IMG/VR virus record: IMGVR_UViG_3300015263_001568
Span: 1-64,000 of that record
From: a virus
DNA length: 64,000 nt
Strand: one strand, 5' to 3'
Made by a program: the position numbers and the translations under genes. The notes under the pieces are model-generated. The model was not told the origin of the DNA. It ran no database searches and worked only from the letters and a program-made list of their open reading frames with translations. Shown here piece after piece: positions 42,176 through 53,000 of the stretch. Each line of letters starts with the position of its first letter. Position 1 is the stretch's first letter.

Positions 42176-43372
42176 TTAGTAGAGCCCTACCTGGGCGAGT
42201 AGTGCCTGAGTATCATACGGTGCTCCGACTCCTAGGCCGAAGTTACCAACACGCCAGACACGGTTTGTATAGCGGAAGTTCTTGGGACGAACGCCGGACC
42301 GTGCAACACCGCACATCCGGCGGAAAATCTGCTTTTTCGCCTCGGCGAATTTGTTGAGCATTTCGCCAAGAGCGCTGATTACGCCACTGTAGTCGTGGTT
42401 GTACTCTAGCGTAACGGTCTGACCGCCATGGCTAAAATTCAGCTCGATTTCCAGAATCTGCTGCGACTGCAAAGCCCAGATGGCAGCGGCGATGAGTGTT
42501 GACGTAGCGAGTGCATTAGAACCGGTAACCGGAATTTGGCTCAGAGTCCAGTCAGTCTCAGGATAGATCATGTTCACGTAGCCGAGACCATGCTGGATAT
42601 AATCGTACATGTCAGAGGTGGCGTAGCTCTGCACCAACCCGATTTTCTTGTGGAGCTTGTCGACCAATATGCGCAACGGCATGTTGAGCAGCCAGAAATT
42701 GCTCTCCGGAACCTTGATGTTACGTTGCAGATATTCGGTCTCCGACACGGATGAATCCCGCACTTTCCAGAAAATGACGTACTCACCTTCATTCAAGGCA
42801 TCCGTGTCGAAGAAATAACGGTACTGACCGTTTTCAATTTCGCGACCAATTTTTCTCTGCGGGTTGGACCGCACCAAACATTGGCTGTTTAGATCGCTCT
42901 CCGTGACATCCGTTTCCCGGCCAAAGCGCGTCGTCACAACCTTTTGAGCGAAGTAGCGAATGTCGAGTCCGATTTCGTAGGCCCGACTCGTGCGCTGAAT
43001 GCTTACGCGCTCTTGAGTTCCGGCCATCGTCAGGAGGGTCCATTGCCGGTCTTCATACTTCGCTTCGACCTTGTCTACGACATCAAATTCTTCGGAGATG
43101 TCCTTATTGTGACCCGCATAAGTCACCATGAACCAGTCGATACGCCATCGACGTTCATCGGTGTTTAGCTCGGCATCTTCTGGCACGAACCACATGAAGC
43201 GGTAGCGGCCCTTACCAGTAGGTGCGCCGACGCCGTACTTCACCACCGTTCCGGCCGGATCTTTGATCTGTACCGTAACGGGGGTGCTCTGGTCAGCCGG
43301 CACCATGGGCTCACCATCGACGTCAATGAAGTCCGCCTCGAAAGGCACTGTAGTTCCACGAATGAAGCGCAT
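42176..43372 (-). CDS. Virion structural protein with Ig-like N-terminal domain (putative)
   Basis: A 398-residue protein from the ATG at 43372 (MRFIRGTTVPFEADF); a start at 43444 would run into the divergent neighbour. Residues 1-100 read as an immunoglobulin-like beta domain (VTVQIKDPAGTVVKYG, GKGRYRFMWFVPEDA), and a second similar unit may follow at about 175-225 (GQYRYFFDTDALNEGEYVIF). The rest is mixed alpha/beta. Such domains occur in tail, baseplate and capsid surface proteins. No catalytic motif was seen. Confidence 0.65.
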   Translation of the reverse strand: MRFIRGTTVPFEADFIDVDGEPMVPADQSTPVTVQIKDPAGTVVKYGVGAPTGKGRYRFMWFVPEDAELNTDERRWRIDWFMVTYAGHNKDISEEFDVVDKVEAKYEDRQWTLLTMAGTQERVSIQRTSRAYEIGLDIRYFAQKVVTTRFGRETDVTESDLNSQCLVRSNPQRKIGREIENGQYRYFFDTDALNEGEYVIFWKVRDSSVSETEYLQRNIKVPESNFWLLNMPLRILVDKLHKKIGLVQSYATSDMYDYIQHGLGYVNMIYPETDWTLSQIPVTGSNALATSTLIAAAIWALQSQQILEIELNFSHGGQTVTLEYNHDYSGVISALGEMLNKFAEAKKQIFRRMCGVARSGVRPKNFRYTNRVWRVGNFGLGVGAPYDTQALLAQVGLY

Positions 43373-43411
43373 ACATAGAGAATAGTAAGAAACGCCTTTT
43401 CTGGTTACGCT

Positions 43412-44380
43412 ATGGTGGAGTCGTGCCTCGGCACGTGTATCCATATGGGAACAAAAGCATATCGACCACAGAGGGACGACTACGTCCCAGACGGCTCAGA
43501 GGTTCTAGACGACCACCCGCATACGATTGCGCGTGAGCTGCTTCTGCCACGCATCGCAGCGCGGAATAAAAAAGCCGTCAAGACCATCCGAACCGAACTC
43601 TATTACTTCGCTAAAATACGCGCCGGCCGCAGGTGCTCCTGCTTTGAAAGTGAGATCGCTCCGGATTCACTTTGCTCGGCGTGCTTTAGTACCGGCATCG
43701 TCGGAGGCTATTTGAAGTACGGCACCGACCTGTTCACGCTGGACGTCACCCATCCAAATATCCGCTCTGTAAACGTCATTCCCAACCACGAAATCAAGGA
43801 AAAGCCTACGCCGCTTACGCTAGTCGATGGCAGCACATTTGGCTTTGCCGAATTTACCGTGCAGCTGGGAACCAACATTGGGCTGCATGACGCTTTTCTA
43901 TCGATTACAAAGGCACCGGATGGCAGCTCCGTCGATGCTTTTTTGAAAAGTCCTGCGGACCAGACGTACGTCGCTTTCACCAAGCAGAATTTCGACCAAC
44001 GGTTGCTCAACCACACTTTGCAGGTGCGCATCGAATTGCGCCGACCTAACGCTGCTTCTAAGACGCCGCGCTTTTACTGCCTGCATGGTCGCTATCGGCG
44101 CATCAGCGACTTGAAGCTGACGGCGAACGTTCCACGCACTGAGCGCTCGCAATTTCTCGGCGACCACGGTCTGACGGACCAATGGCAGTCGCAGCACTTT
44201 TTCCTCGACAACACCATTAAAAACATCACGACGGAAGACTTCGTCGCCACGCCTGATGGGCAAACGCGATGGAAGATCCACAACGTGAACCCCTTCGATC
44301 CTGAAAACCAGCTGTTGAGCTGGGATGTCGATACCCGACTCGTGCATCCTTACGAGTCGTACAACTACGTGCCCCTCTAG
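43412..44380 (+). CDS. Virion-type protein with a Cys-rich segment (putative)
   Basis: A 311-322 residue protein; the start may be the ATG at 43412 or that at 43445 (MGTKAYRPQRDDYVPDG). The N-terminal part holds RCSCFESE and LCSACFSTGIVGGY, a four-Cys zinc-type knuckle, followed by beta-rich domains (FGFAEFTVQLGTNIG, HTLQVRIELRRPNAAS). The style is that of phage tail or baseplate proteins of unknown function. It is divergent from the structural gene at 42176 and is followed closely by another virion-type gene. Confidence 0.6.
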   Translation: MVESCLGTCIHMGTKAYRPQRDDYVPDGSEVLDDHPHTIARELLLPRIAARNKKAVKTIRTELYYFAKIRAGRRCSCFESEIAPDSLCSACFSTGIVGGYLKYGTDLFTLDVTHPNIRSVNVIPNHEIKEKPTPLTLVDGSTFGFAEFTVQLGTNIGLHDAFLSITKAPDGSSVDAFLKSPADQTYVAFTKQNFDQRLLNHTLQVRIELRRPNAASKTPRFYCLHGRYRRISDLKLTANVPRTERSQFLGDHGLTDQWQSQHFFLDNTIKNITTEDFVATPDGQTRWKIHNVNPFDPENQLLSWDVDTRLVHPYESYNYVPL

Positions 44381-44389
44381 GAGACTTTC

Positions 44390-45046
44390 ATGTCGCTGTA
44401 CGAGATCACAAATGTTAGCGACAAGCGCGTCGCTGTCTCTTCACGCGAATATCGGCCTCTGCATTTTAGTCTCGGCCCTGGAGAACGCATCGGTGTCTTG
44501 ATCGAGGACCTCAAACGCTGGTCACAGTGGGGCAAGCAGGATCTCGCGGAATACGTACAAAAAGGCTTCTTGCAGATTGAAGCCCGCGATACGGTGCATG
44601 TCGTTCAGGATAAAGCACACCGCTTGCCACTTTCTACCTCCGGGCGCTCGGGTGCTACAGGCTTGACTACGGCGGTCGATCGTGCGAATCTGTTCAAGGC
44701 TGTGTACAATGCCCACATCCCATCAACGTTGTTTCATAGCGTTGCTGATGGCGTGAATACAATCACGTCTCCGGATGTGGATCCCACAGACACACCAGCT
44801 ACGCAGCTCACCGATATGATCACGCTGCTGACAGAAGCACAGCTAGACTACGACGCGCACCGTACACAAGCCGGCGTGCATGTCGTAGATGACACCACCA
44901 ATGCTACTGCACTCGTTGCCCCAGTAGACCTAGACACCTGTATTGGCGTGCTTGACGAGCTATATGCGTTGTTCAACTCTCACCTTGCTTGGTTCTACGA
45001 CGCTGCTGCTGCGCCGCTGACGCCGGTAGACATCATCACTCTCTGA
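44390..45046 (+). CDS. Virion-type protein (putative)
   Basis: A 218-residue protein with a GGAG site. The first 70 residues are beta-rich (YEITNVSDKRVAVSSREYRP), with a pattern like that of the beta-rich protein at 16433. The C-terminal half is helical with Asp/Thr-rich turns and ends LTPVDIITL. No recognised domain. The stop overlaps the start of the resolvase gene (TGATG), so a structural gene and a recombination gene are co-translated. Confidence 0.6.
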   Translation: MSLYEITNVSDKRVAVSSREYRPLHFSLGPGERIGVLIEDLKRWSQWGKQDLAEYVQKGFLQIEARDTVHVVQDKAHRLPLSTSGRSGATGLTTAVDRANLFKAVYNAHIPSTLFHSVADGVNTITSPDVDPTDTPATQLTDMITLLTEAQLDYDAHRTQAGVHVVDDTTNATALVAPVDLDTCIGVLDELYALFNSHLAWFYDAAAAPLTPVDIITL

Positions 45047-45570
45047 TGCGCGTTCTTGGGATAGACCCCGGAAAAGTCAACTTCGGTTGGGCAATTTACG
45101 GAAATGATGGATTGGAGCGCCATGGTGTCATCGACGGCGCAGAAGCGCTCGAAGACTTAGCAGCATGGCGCATACGGTTCTCCCGCATCGTAAAGAACTA
45201 CAAGCCAGACGCGCTTTGCGTCGAGCGGTACGCACGGCGCTTTGGCAAAGGCGGTCAGAAGGAAAGCGAGATCATGAACATCATGATCGGTCATGCTTTG
45301 GAAATCTGCCTTTGCCGAAAAATCAGCTGCACGTTGGTTACGGCCAGCACGCACAAAGGCTGGACGGCAAAAAACTTCGACGTGCAGCCTTATCCCAAGG
45401 CTAAGAAAAACGGCAGCGTTGAGAAAAAGTGGGACCTTGGAACGTACGAAGAATGGAAGCACCTTGCGGCAGATTATTCGTACCATGAAGTAGATGCTGC
45501 CAACGTGGCCAAGTATGGTCACGATGTCATTTTTACCAACATAGGAGACGACGATGAAGACGATTCGTGA
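45046..45570 (+). CDS. ruvC: RuvC-like Holliday-junction resolvase
   Basis: A 174-residue nuclease of the RNase H fold. The catalytic acids are D7 in RVLGIDPGKVNFGWAIY, E60 in DALCVERYA, and D150 in HEVDAANVAKYG. Length and motif order match RuvC. It should cut four-way junctions made during recombination-dependent replication so that the DNA can be packaged. The C-terminal tail is acidic (GDDDEDDS) and overlaps the next gene by 17 bases. Confidence 0.88.
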   Translation: MRVLGIDPGKVNFGWAIYGNDGLERHGVIDGAEALEDLAAWRIRFSRIVKNYKPDALCVERYARRFGKGGQKESEIMNIMIGHALEICLCRKISCTLVTASTHKGWTAKNFDVQPYPKAKKNGSVEKKWDLGTYEEWKHLAADYSYHEVDAANVAKYGHDVIFTNIGDDDEDDS

Positions 45571-46231
45571 ACGCGACCTCGCAGAGCACGGGATTCCGAA
45601 AATCATGGTGAAGGGCCGTGTGGTCCCTAGCCAGCTGCCGACGCCAATGAACGTACCCGCCACCACAGAAACGTTGACCGCTGCATTGCAACAGTCTGGA
45701 CAAGCGCGGAACGCTGCGGAGGAGCGTGCAGCCAAGCTGGAAAAAGAGCTGCTCGACGTCAAGTACGAACTCGACAAGCTTGGTGCGGCTGGCATCTCAA
45801 AAGACGTACTGGAAGGCGTAGAGACAGAGCTGCAAGAAGCGCTCGAAGAAGCACGACGGCAGCGAGAGCGCGCCGACCAGCAAGCAGGCGAACTAGATAA
45901 TCTGCACAATAGCGTGCGCGAGCTGAAGTCTAGCCACCGTACCCTGCAAGGAAAGATCACCGATGCCGAGGCAGCGCTTGAAGAGCGAACGCTGCTTATG
46001 GAAGAGAATGACCAGCTCAAAGCAGAACTCGCGGCGCTGAAGTCTGCGGGCATCGGTCTCATGTCGCCTACCGACGTCAATGAGATCGATGAAGTCAAGC
46101 GCCTCACCCGCACCGACGACAGCCTCATTATCGAAGGCCTGTCAAACGGTGAGGACTTCAAGATCAGCATGAAATACGATTCTTATCGCGCGTTCCGTCG
46201 CATGAAGCCCATCAACGACGAGGCCGCATAA
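45554..46231 (+). CDS. Coiled-coil protein
   Basis: A 225-residue protein. Residues about 45-170 are a long coiled coil with heptads (AEERAAKLEKELLDVKYELD, ERTLLMEENDQLKAELAAL), flanked by an N-terminal basic/Pro segment and a C-terminal beta-rich piece (DSLIIEGLSNGEDFKISMKY). It could be a scaffold or an assembly factor. It is encoded between the resolvase and a small zinc ribbon. No family was recognised. Confidence 0.7.
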   Translation: MKTIRERDLAEHGIPKIMVKGRVVPSQLPTPMNVPATTETLTAALQQSGQARNAAEERAAKLEKELLDVKYELDKLGAAGISKDVLEGVETELQEALEEARRQRERADQQAGELDNLHNSVRELKSSHRTLQGKITDAEAALEERTLLMEENDQLKAELAALKSAGIGLMSPTDVNEIDEVKRLTRTDDSLIIEGLSNGEDFKISMKYDSYRAFRRMKPINDEAA

Positions 46232-46242
46232 AGGAACGACTG

Positions 46243-46422
46243 ATGGACACACCACAACCACAGCAACCGCAACCTCAATCCCCCACCACGCCGACGCATT
46301 CTTCCGAGGCGTGCCCGAAGTGTGGCGGCCCCCGCAAGCGACAGCTCTTCCGCACCGGCTCTGTGCAGCATCCTGGGCGCGATGTTGACGTCTGTACCGC
46401 CTGTGGCAAAGTCGTAGAATAG
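46243..46422 (+). CDS. Small zinc-ribbon protein (59 residues)
   Basis: A short gene with an AAGGA site seven bases before the ATG. The first 20 residues are Pro/Gln/Thr-rich. The rest forms one zinc ribbon, CPKCGG near residue 25 and CTACGK near residue 51. Its size suggests a nucleic-acid or protein-binding adaptor. It ends before the intergenic region that contains a probable promoter for the reductase genes. Confidence 0.7.
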   Translation: MDTPQPQQPQPQSPTTPTHSSEACPKCGGPRKRQLFRTGSVQHPGRDVDVCTACGKVVE

Positions 46423-46442
46423 CCACTAGTTAGCGATACTCC

Positions 46443-46470
46443 TTGACCGGTTCCACAGGCCAGATAAGAT
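46443..46470 (+). promoter_or_regulatory. Putative sigma70 promoter of the reductase operon
   Basis: TTGACC, a 16-base spacer, then TAAGAT, in the 116-base gap between the zinc-ribbon gene and the gene before the ribonucleotide reductase. The match is five of six at -35 and four of six at -10. The predicted leader is about 60 bases with no obvious riboswitch. Confidence 0.4.
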
Positions 46471-46538
46471 AGCTAGTCCAGCACGTCTTGGGCGGCTGTC
46501 CTTCCGGACCTGGCAGGAACCACAAGGAGAGGCCAGAG

Positions 46539-47042
46539 TTGAGCCCGCGTATCGCCATCTCGACTACTGGCTACCCCGTCAAGACGGGTGTGGCAACGGA
46601 GATACAGGTTGGTAGCCTCCGTCACCTTCTACAAGCCGCGGAGAGCCTCGCTGAGCAGCCCTACCGGCTTGTGGCTATCTACCCCTTTGGCCAACCTCGA
46701 AAAGCCGTATACGACGTCCTAGACAGCCTGGAGAAGTCCCTTTGCTCTGCCAAGGTGCTGGTGGTCTGCCGGCACGGCGCGCAGGCCATAGTGCCCGACT
46801 TCCTTCAGCCGCACCAACGGCTCCGGCGGCCAAACGGGCACATCGATGTCATGGTCCACGTTGACCGTGACTTGGCGTGGGAGCCGCCCACGAATCTTTC
46901 GCTCGACATCCATCCGACGACAGGGCGATTCAGCCGCTGGGCTATTCAACAAGGCTTGGTGCCGATCGTTCTGCGCCGGATAACGTCTGTTCAAAAGTGC
47001 AAGGACCTCTACAACCTTCTAACCGCTGAGGCAGCTCTATGA
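46539..47042 (+). CDS. Hypothetical protein coupled to the ribonucleotide reductase
   Basis: About 167 residues starting at a TTG at 46539, which has an AAGGAG site; no suitable ATG exists, and an in-frame TTG at 46488 lacks a site. It reads as an alpha/beta fold: AIYPFGQPRKAVYDVLDSLE, then SAKVLVVCRHGAQAIVPDFL and HIDVMVHVDRD. It ends in TGA overlapping the reductase ATG (ATGA), so it is translated just ahead of it. The function is unknown; a link to nucleotide metabolism is inference from the coupling. Confidence 0.6.
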   Translation: MSPRIAISTTGYPVKTGVATEIQVGSLRHLLQAAESLAEQPYRLVAIYPFGQPRKAVYDVLDSLEKSLCSAKVLVVCRHGAQAIVPDFLQPHQRLRRPNGHIDVMVHVDRDLAWEPPTNLSLDIHPTTGRFSRWAIQQGLVPIVLRRITSVQKCKDLYNLLTAEAAL

Positions 47043-50000
47043 TCCAAGCGACCTATCAACAGCGAATCATGCTCGACCGCTACGCGCAGAAGGACCCGCA
47101 CGCAAAGCCAAAGGAAGGCGACTTGGTCATCGTCAAGATGACGCGCTCTTTTTCTTTGGATGGCGAGGAGATCACATCGCGTGAGCTTGGGCAAATTACC
47201 GAGGTCACCAATGGCGGCGGACCGGCACGCTACACTGTCGAGCTGGAAAATGAGATCGTAGCCGATCTCGATCGTAGCCGTGTAGAAGTCATCGTTGAAA
47301 AGACACCCGAGGACATCTGGCAGCGCTTGGCCAACGGCATCTGCAAAGCTGAATTTCTATATCTCAGCAATCCTCCGGACAGCCTTGCCTGGCAGCACAT
47401 TCAGTACCAGCTTGATCAAGCCGTGCTCCCGGACCAATGGAAGCCCATCCGGGAATTCCGCGACAAAGTCTATTCGGCGTTGTCACGCAATGAGTTCATT
47501 CCAGCCGGTAGAATCCAAGTTGGCCTCGGTCGAGAAGACCTCACGCTGACCCTGTTCAACTGCTACGTGCTGCCGCGACCTGAAGATTCTAGGCACGGCA
47601 TCACACGCCGCTGGGGTGAGATGTTCGAGATTTTCGCGCGTGGCGGCGGTATTGGATTTGACGTTAGCAGCATGCGCCCCGCCGGTGCGCCAGTTGCCAA
47701 AGTCAGTGGGCGATCCAGCGGCGCCATCAGTTGGATGGAGCAATGGAGCCAAGTCACCGGAGAAGTGGAGCAGGGCGGCTGCTTTTCTGGCAATACACGC
47801 ATTGCCACCACCAAAGGTTTAATCCGCGCAGAGGATCTAGCGAACCGTATTGACGCCGGCGCGCCGCACTGTGTGTATACGCATTCTCGTCCTCCAAGAC
47901 ACGTCACGCACGTTTTCCGAAATGGCCAGAAACGATTCTTTCGCGTGACCACCAAACGTGGCTATGAAATCGAAGTCACGGGTGACCACAAGATGGGTGT
48001 GCTCAAAGAAGGGCGCATTGAAACGGTGCCGCTAAAGCACCTTTCTGTTGGCGACAATGTGCTTCTATTGCTTCCAAAATGCCAATTCCCCGAGAAGTCC
48101 GCTGTGGAGTTGTCGGCAATCGACTACGAAAAGCCAAAGATGAGCACCACGCTCAACGAAGACGTGCGCTTTCCAATCACACTAAATGGGAAGCTCGCGT
48201 ATGTACTCGGCTACATGTACGGCAACGGTAGCGTCATCATGGGCAAGAAAGTCACATGGTCGTCGCCCAAAGGCATTTCGATGTCCGTGCCAACCAGTCG
48301 AGAAGACATTGCATGCAAACTGCAAGATTATATCCTCGACTGTTTTGGAGTGGTCGCCGAAATGGAGCCAGGCGACGGAGCCTGCGTGAATGTGAAACTG
48401 TACTCGCGCATCGTGGTGGAGTGGCTGAATACGAATGGCCTACTGAAGAAAAAAGCTGCGGATATCCGTGTACCCGAGCAGATATTTCATGCACCGGAAA
48501 CGGTAGTCAGCTCATTCGTTTCCGGCTACTTCGACGCAGATGGATCCGACCGCGGCATCAAAGGAGGCTACGGATTCGACTCTATCAGCAAAGGTATGCT
48601 GCAAGACGTGCAGAAGATTCTAGCCAGCTTTGGCATCGCTGCCAAGCTACGTCCAGAAGACCGGTCTTCTACAGGGTGGAGCACCCTCTACAGACTATCT
48701 GTAACGGGACCCGTATTTAAGGAACGCTTCATGGACTTCGCACGCTGGTCGATGAAGGCACAGCGACATACATCCAGGCGTGACACGAACATGTACCCGA
48801 TGGAAGCCTTCAAATCGTGCCAGGTGGATCCCAAGCTCTATAAAGGCTTGGTAGCAATTTCCTATGACGTGGTCTCGTATGCTGCGGTTAGCCGCGTTTT
48901 GGATCGCGCCGGTGATGAAGGACTGGGTGGGTCTGAACAGGCTGCCAAGATGGACGCACTGCTAAACGTTCTACCGGATGCCATTGATAGCATCGAAGAC
49001 GTCGGCATGATGGACGCTTTTGACTTTGAAGTCGATGAAGTCCACATGCTCAGCGGCGATGGATTCTACACCTCGAATTCCCGAAGAGGCGCTACGCTCT
49101 TTGGTATCGCGCCTTGGCATCCTGATGTCGAGCGCTTCATCGAGGTCAAGTCGGAGCGCAGCGCTTTCCGCATGTCGGGTGACGAGCTGCTTCAAAGCCT
49201 CAACCCCGAGATCATGGAGCAGTTCGGCGCACAGCTTCGTAAAATCTTCGTTGGGAAGGAAGATGCTGCCTCGATCAGCCGCAGCAAAGACCTCATCAAG
49301 AACGCCAATATCAGCGTGCTGTTCACCGAGGCGTTCATGGATGCCGTCGAGCGCGATGACTACTGGGACTTCGTTTTCCCTGACACCTCAGATCCGGAGT
49401 ACGACGCCATCTGGCATGGTGACATCGAGGCTTGGCGCGCGTTGGGCAAGCCCGTCATCCACTACGGCACCAAGAAGGCACGTGATCTTTGGTACCGCCT
49501 CATCGACCGTGCGTGGGCGTCGGGAGAGCCAGGTGTCCTTTTTGTCGATAGAATGAACGAAATGAGCAATAGCTGGTACTATGCGCCCATAGAGTGCACA
49601 AACCCGTGCGTTACCGGTGATTCGCTCATCTACACCAGCCGCGGTCTGATCACGGTGGACGATCTGATGGCGGAGCGCACGCAGCCCCAATATCTTGTCG
49701 ACAGCCGCTTCGGCTACGAGCCTACATTTTCTGAAGGCACCAAATTCTGGTGCTCGGGTGAGAAGCCCATCTATCGTCTAGAGACTAAAGAAGGCTACAC
49801 CATCCGCGCCACAGCCGACCACAAGATCATGACGTCGCGCGGGTGGGTGCAACTTGCGAAGTTAAAGGAAGGCGACAAAGTGCACATCGCCAATCGCGGT
49901 GGCGCTTTCGGAAAAGAAGGCACGCTAGAGTTCGGCCGCGTCTTGGGCTGGTTCATTGGCGATGGATATTTCACTGGTGAAAAAGCCATATTGGATTTCT

Positions 50001-53000
50001 ACGGAGATAAGCATCAGCTAGCCGACACATTCGTAGGCTACGTGCAAGACTTGGTCGGGCACGACAAGGACTATAATCCACAGTACAACATCACAGGGTA
50101 CACGGTTGAGGCGCGCGATCTGGTAACCATTCAATCCGAACGCCTCTACCAAATGCTGCACGAGTTTGGAATCACGGAAGACACCAAGCTGCGCGTGCCG
50201 AAGATCGTGCAGCGTGGCACCGCTGACATGCAGCGCGGGTTCCTTCAGGCGCTGTTTGATGCGGATGGCTCAGTTCAGGGGTCAAACAAGAATCCTACGA
50301 CAGTCATTCGGCTGACCTCTATCTCGGATGACTTGTTAATCGGTGTACAGCAGCTTTTGTTGAACTTCGGCATCGCTTGCCGCATCTACTGGGAACGCCG
50401 ACCTGCCGGCTACCGTAAACTGCCGGATGGCAAGGGGGGCTTGAAGCGCTACTGGTGCCAGGCGTATCACGAGCTAGAAATCTCAAAAGCAAATCTGCAA
50501 GTGTTTGCGGACGAAATCGGGTTCCTCCGTGATGTCCACCAAGGTAAGCTACGAACGCGCCTTGCCGCCTACATCCGACCACCACAGGCCGAAAAGTTCA
50601 CTGCACGCGTGTTCAGAATCGAAAGCGATGGTGTAGAGAAGGTCTACGACGTCACCGTTCACAACACCCACAGCTTCGTAAGTAGTGGAATTTGCTTAGC
50701 AAATTGCGGTGAGCAGAGTTTACCAGCCAACTCGGTTTGTAACTTGGGTCACATCAATTTAGCACAGTTTGTTCGTGCCTCCAGTGAAAATTTCCCAACC
50801 AGCTCCCGCACCAGCGAAGACGCGCAGCGAGCCTTCAATCTGCCGCACTTTAGGGACGTCGTAGCAACGTGCGTTCGTTTCCTCGACAACGTGATTGATG
50901 TCGAGAATTTCTTTATCCCTGCCGTCGAAGAACGCCAACGTGCTGAACGCCGTGTTGGCCTTGGCATTCTTGGCTACGGAGAGCTGCTAGTACGTCTTGG
51001 GCTTCGCTATGGATCTGACGAGGCGGTCGACTTCACGCACTGGCTTTTCCAGCAGCTCGCTGAAGCCAGCTATAGAGCGTCTGTTGACTTGGCAAAGGAC
51101 CGTGGTGAATTTCCGCTATTTGATGCTGAGAAGTTCCTCCAGTCTGGCTTCATGAAGGGCATGCCGTCAGAAGTACGCGACGCAATACGCGAGCACGGTA
51201 TTCGCAACGTCACATTGAATACGATCGCGCCAACGGGTTCCGTGGGCACCGCGGTTGGCACCACTACAGGCATCGAACCCTATATTGCCTTGAATTGGCT
51301 AGCCCGTAGTCGCGTTGGTGAAGCAGCGGAAAAAGCCAACGTGATGGAAAAGCTGGAAGAGAAATTCGGTGAGCGTAGCAATTGGCCCGACTACTTCGTA
51401 ACCATCGCCAACATCACGCCATCGGAGCACGTCAGAACGCAAGCAGCAGCGCAGCGTTGGATTGATTCCTCCATCTCCAAGTGCGTTACCGGAGATACCC
51501 TGATAGCGACAACGGACGGACTTATCCGTATTGCATCGCTGCACCAAGGGGAAGCGGCCGACAGTTTCAGAGATGCAGAGCTAGAAGTGGCTTCGGTAGG
51601 ACCGAATCAGAAAACGTCTGCCTTCTATTACGGCGGACCTAGGACGGTGAAGAAGGTAGTCCTTCATTCTGGTCATACCGTGAAAGGCACGGAAAATCAT
51701 CGACTGCTTGTCGGCACAGTAGACGGTCTGCGTTGGGTAAGGATGGATCAAATACAAGAAGGCGATCTAGTAGCCGCCCGTTATGGCGCGGATATTTGGT
51801 CATCGCAGCCGTCAAAATTTGCTGACTTCTCCCCAAGCCAAAAATATGGAAATCAGAAGTCCGTTAAGCACCCGATTGAGATGACTGAGGACTTGGCCTG
51901 GCTTCTGGGTGCCTACGCGGCCGAGGGCCATACTACACAATCCACTTGGACAATCACCATCACAAACTCAGTAGAGGCGGTGCTACAAAAGGCCGTAGCT
52001 GTCTGGGAATCAGAATTTGGCGTTGCTGCACGCATAACTCGACAGAGCGGGAAATGCCCTGGTGTAGAAGTCGCCTCAAAAGAAATCGTAGAATTCTTTG
52101 ACTACCTTGGGTGTGGCCATAGATCGAACGAAAAGCGGATTCCGGAGGTGGTACTACGCTCTCCAAAACCGATGGTTCTAGCATTTCTACAAGGTCTGTT
52201 TTTGGATGCCTACACTACTGATGGCACGCTAACAAAATGGGCCATCTGCCTAAATTCCAATGGCATGTTGGATGACCTACAAGCGATCCTTACCAACTTG
52301 GGTGTTATTCACAGCCGAATCTCCAAGTACAACCCTGACTACGACAAGCATTATGACGAAGTGTACGCCTGTGGATTAGACGCGCAGAAGCTCATGTCCA
52401 TGGTGCCGTTCATGGAACCGGACAAGAAGGCACGCGCGGACGCCATTCTAGCAAAAGACCTTAGTAGCTGTATCAACAAAGCAGACATCGTGCCTGTTGA
52501 CCGCCGTGCTTTGCATGAACTGATTCCACATGGGAAACGGAAAGCCTTCGGCGCTGCGCTACGAAATGTGAATACTACGTTCCCAAGCCGGCATACGATT
52601 GAACGGTTTGCCGCAGCGTACCCAAACGCGCTACCAGATTACGTGAGAACCATCTTGGACAGCGACCTGCATTTCAGCCCCGTGATGTCGATTGCGGACG
52701 ACGGTGTGCAGGAAGTTTTTGACCTATCCGTTCCTGACAACCATGCTTTTGTAGGAAATGGGATCGTAAACCACAACACGGTCAACCTACCGCAGAGCGC
52801 TACCATAGAGGACGTGAGCGAAGCCTACCTGGAAATGTACCGCCAAGGTTGCAAAGGCGGAACGGTATATCGTGACCGCTCACGCGATCGGCAGGTGCTC
52901 TACACTCTCGATGAACAGCCGGCAATCGTCGAAGAGCTTACCACTGCGGAATTTGAAGAAGCAGCGCCTGAAGGGTGCCTGCGCCCGCGGCTGTCTGTCG

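Noticed and set aside
46423-46538. Cobalamin riboswitch upstream of the B12-dependent reductase genes
   Set aside because: The gap is too short and lacks a recognisable B12 box; only a promoter-like sequence is present.
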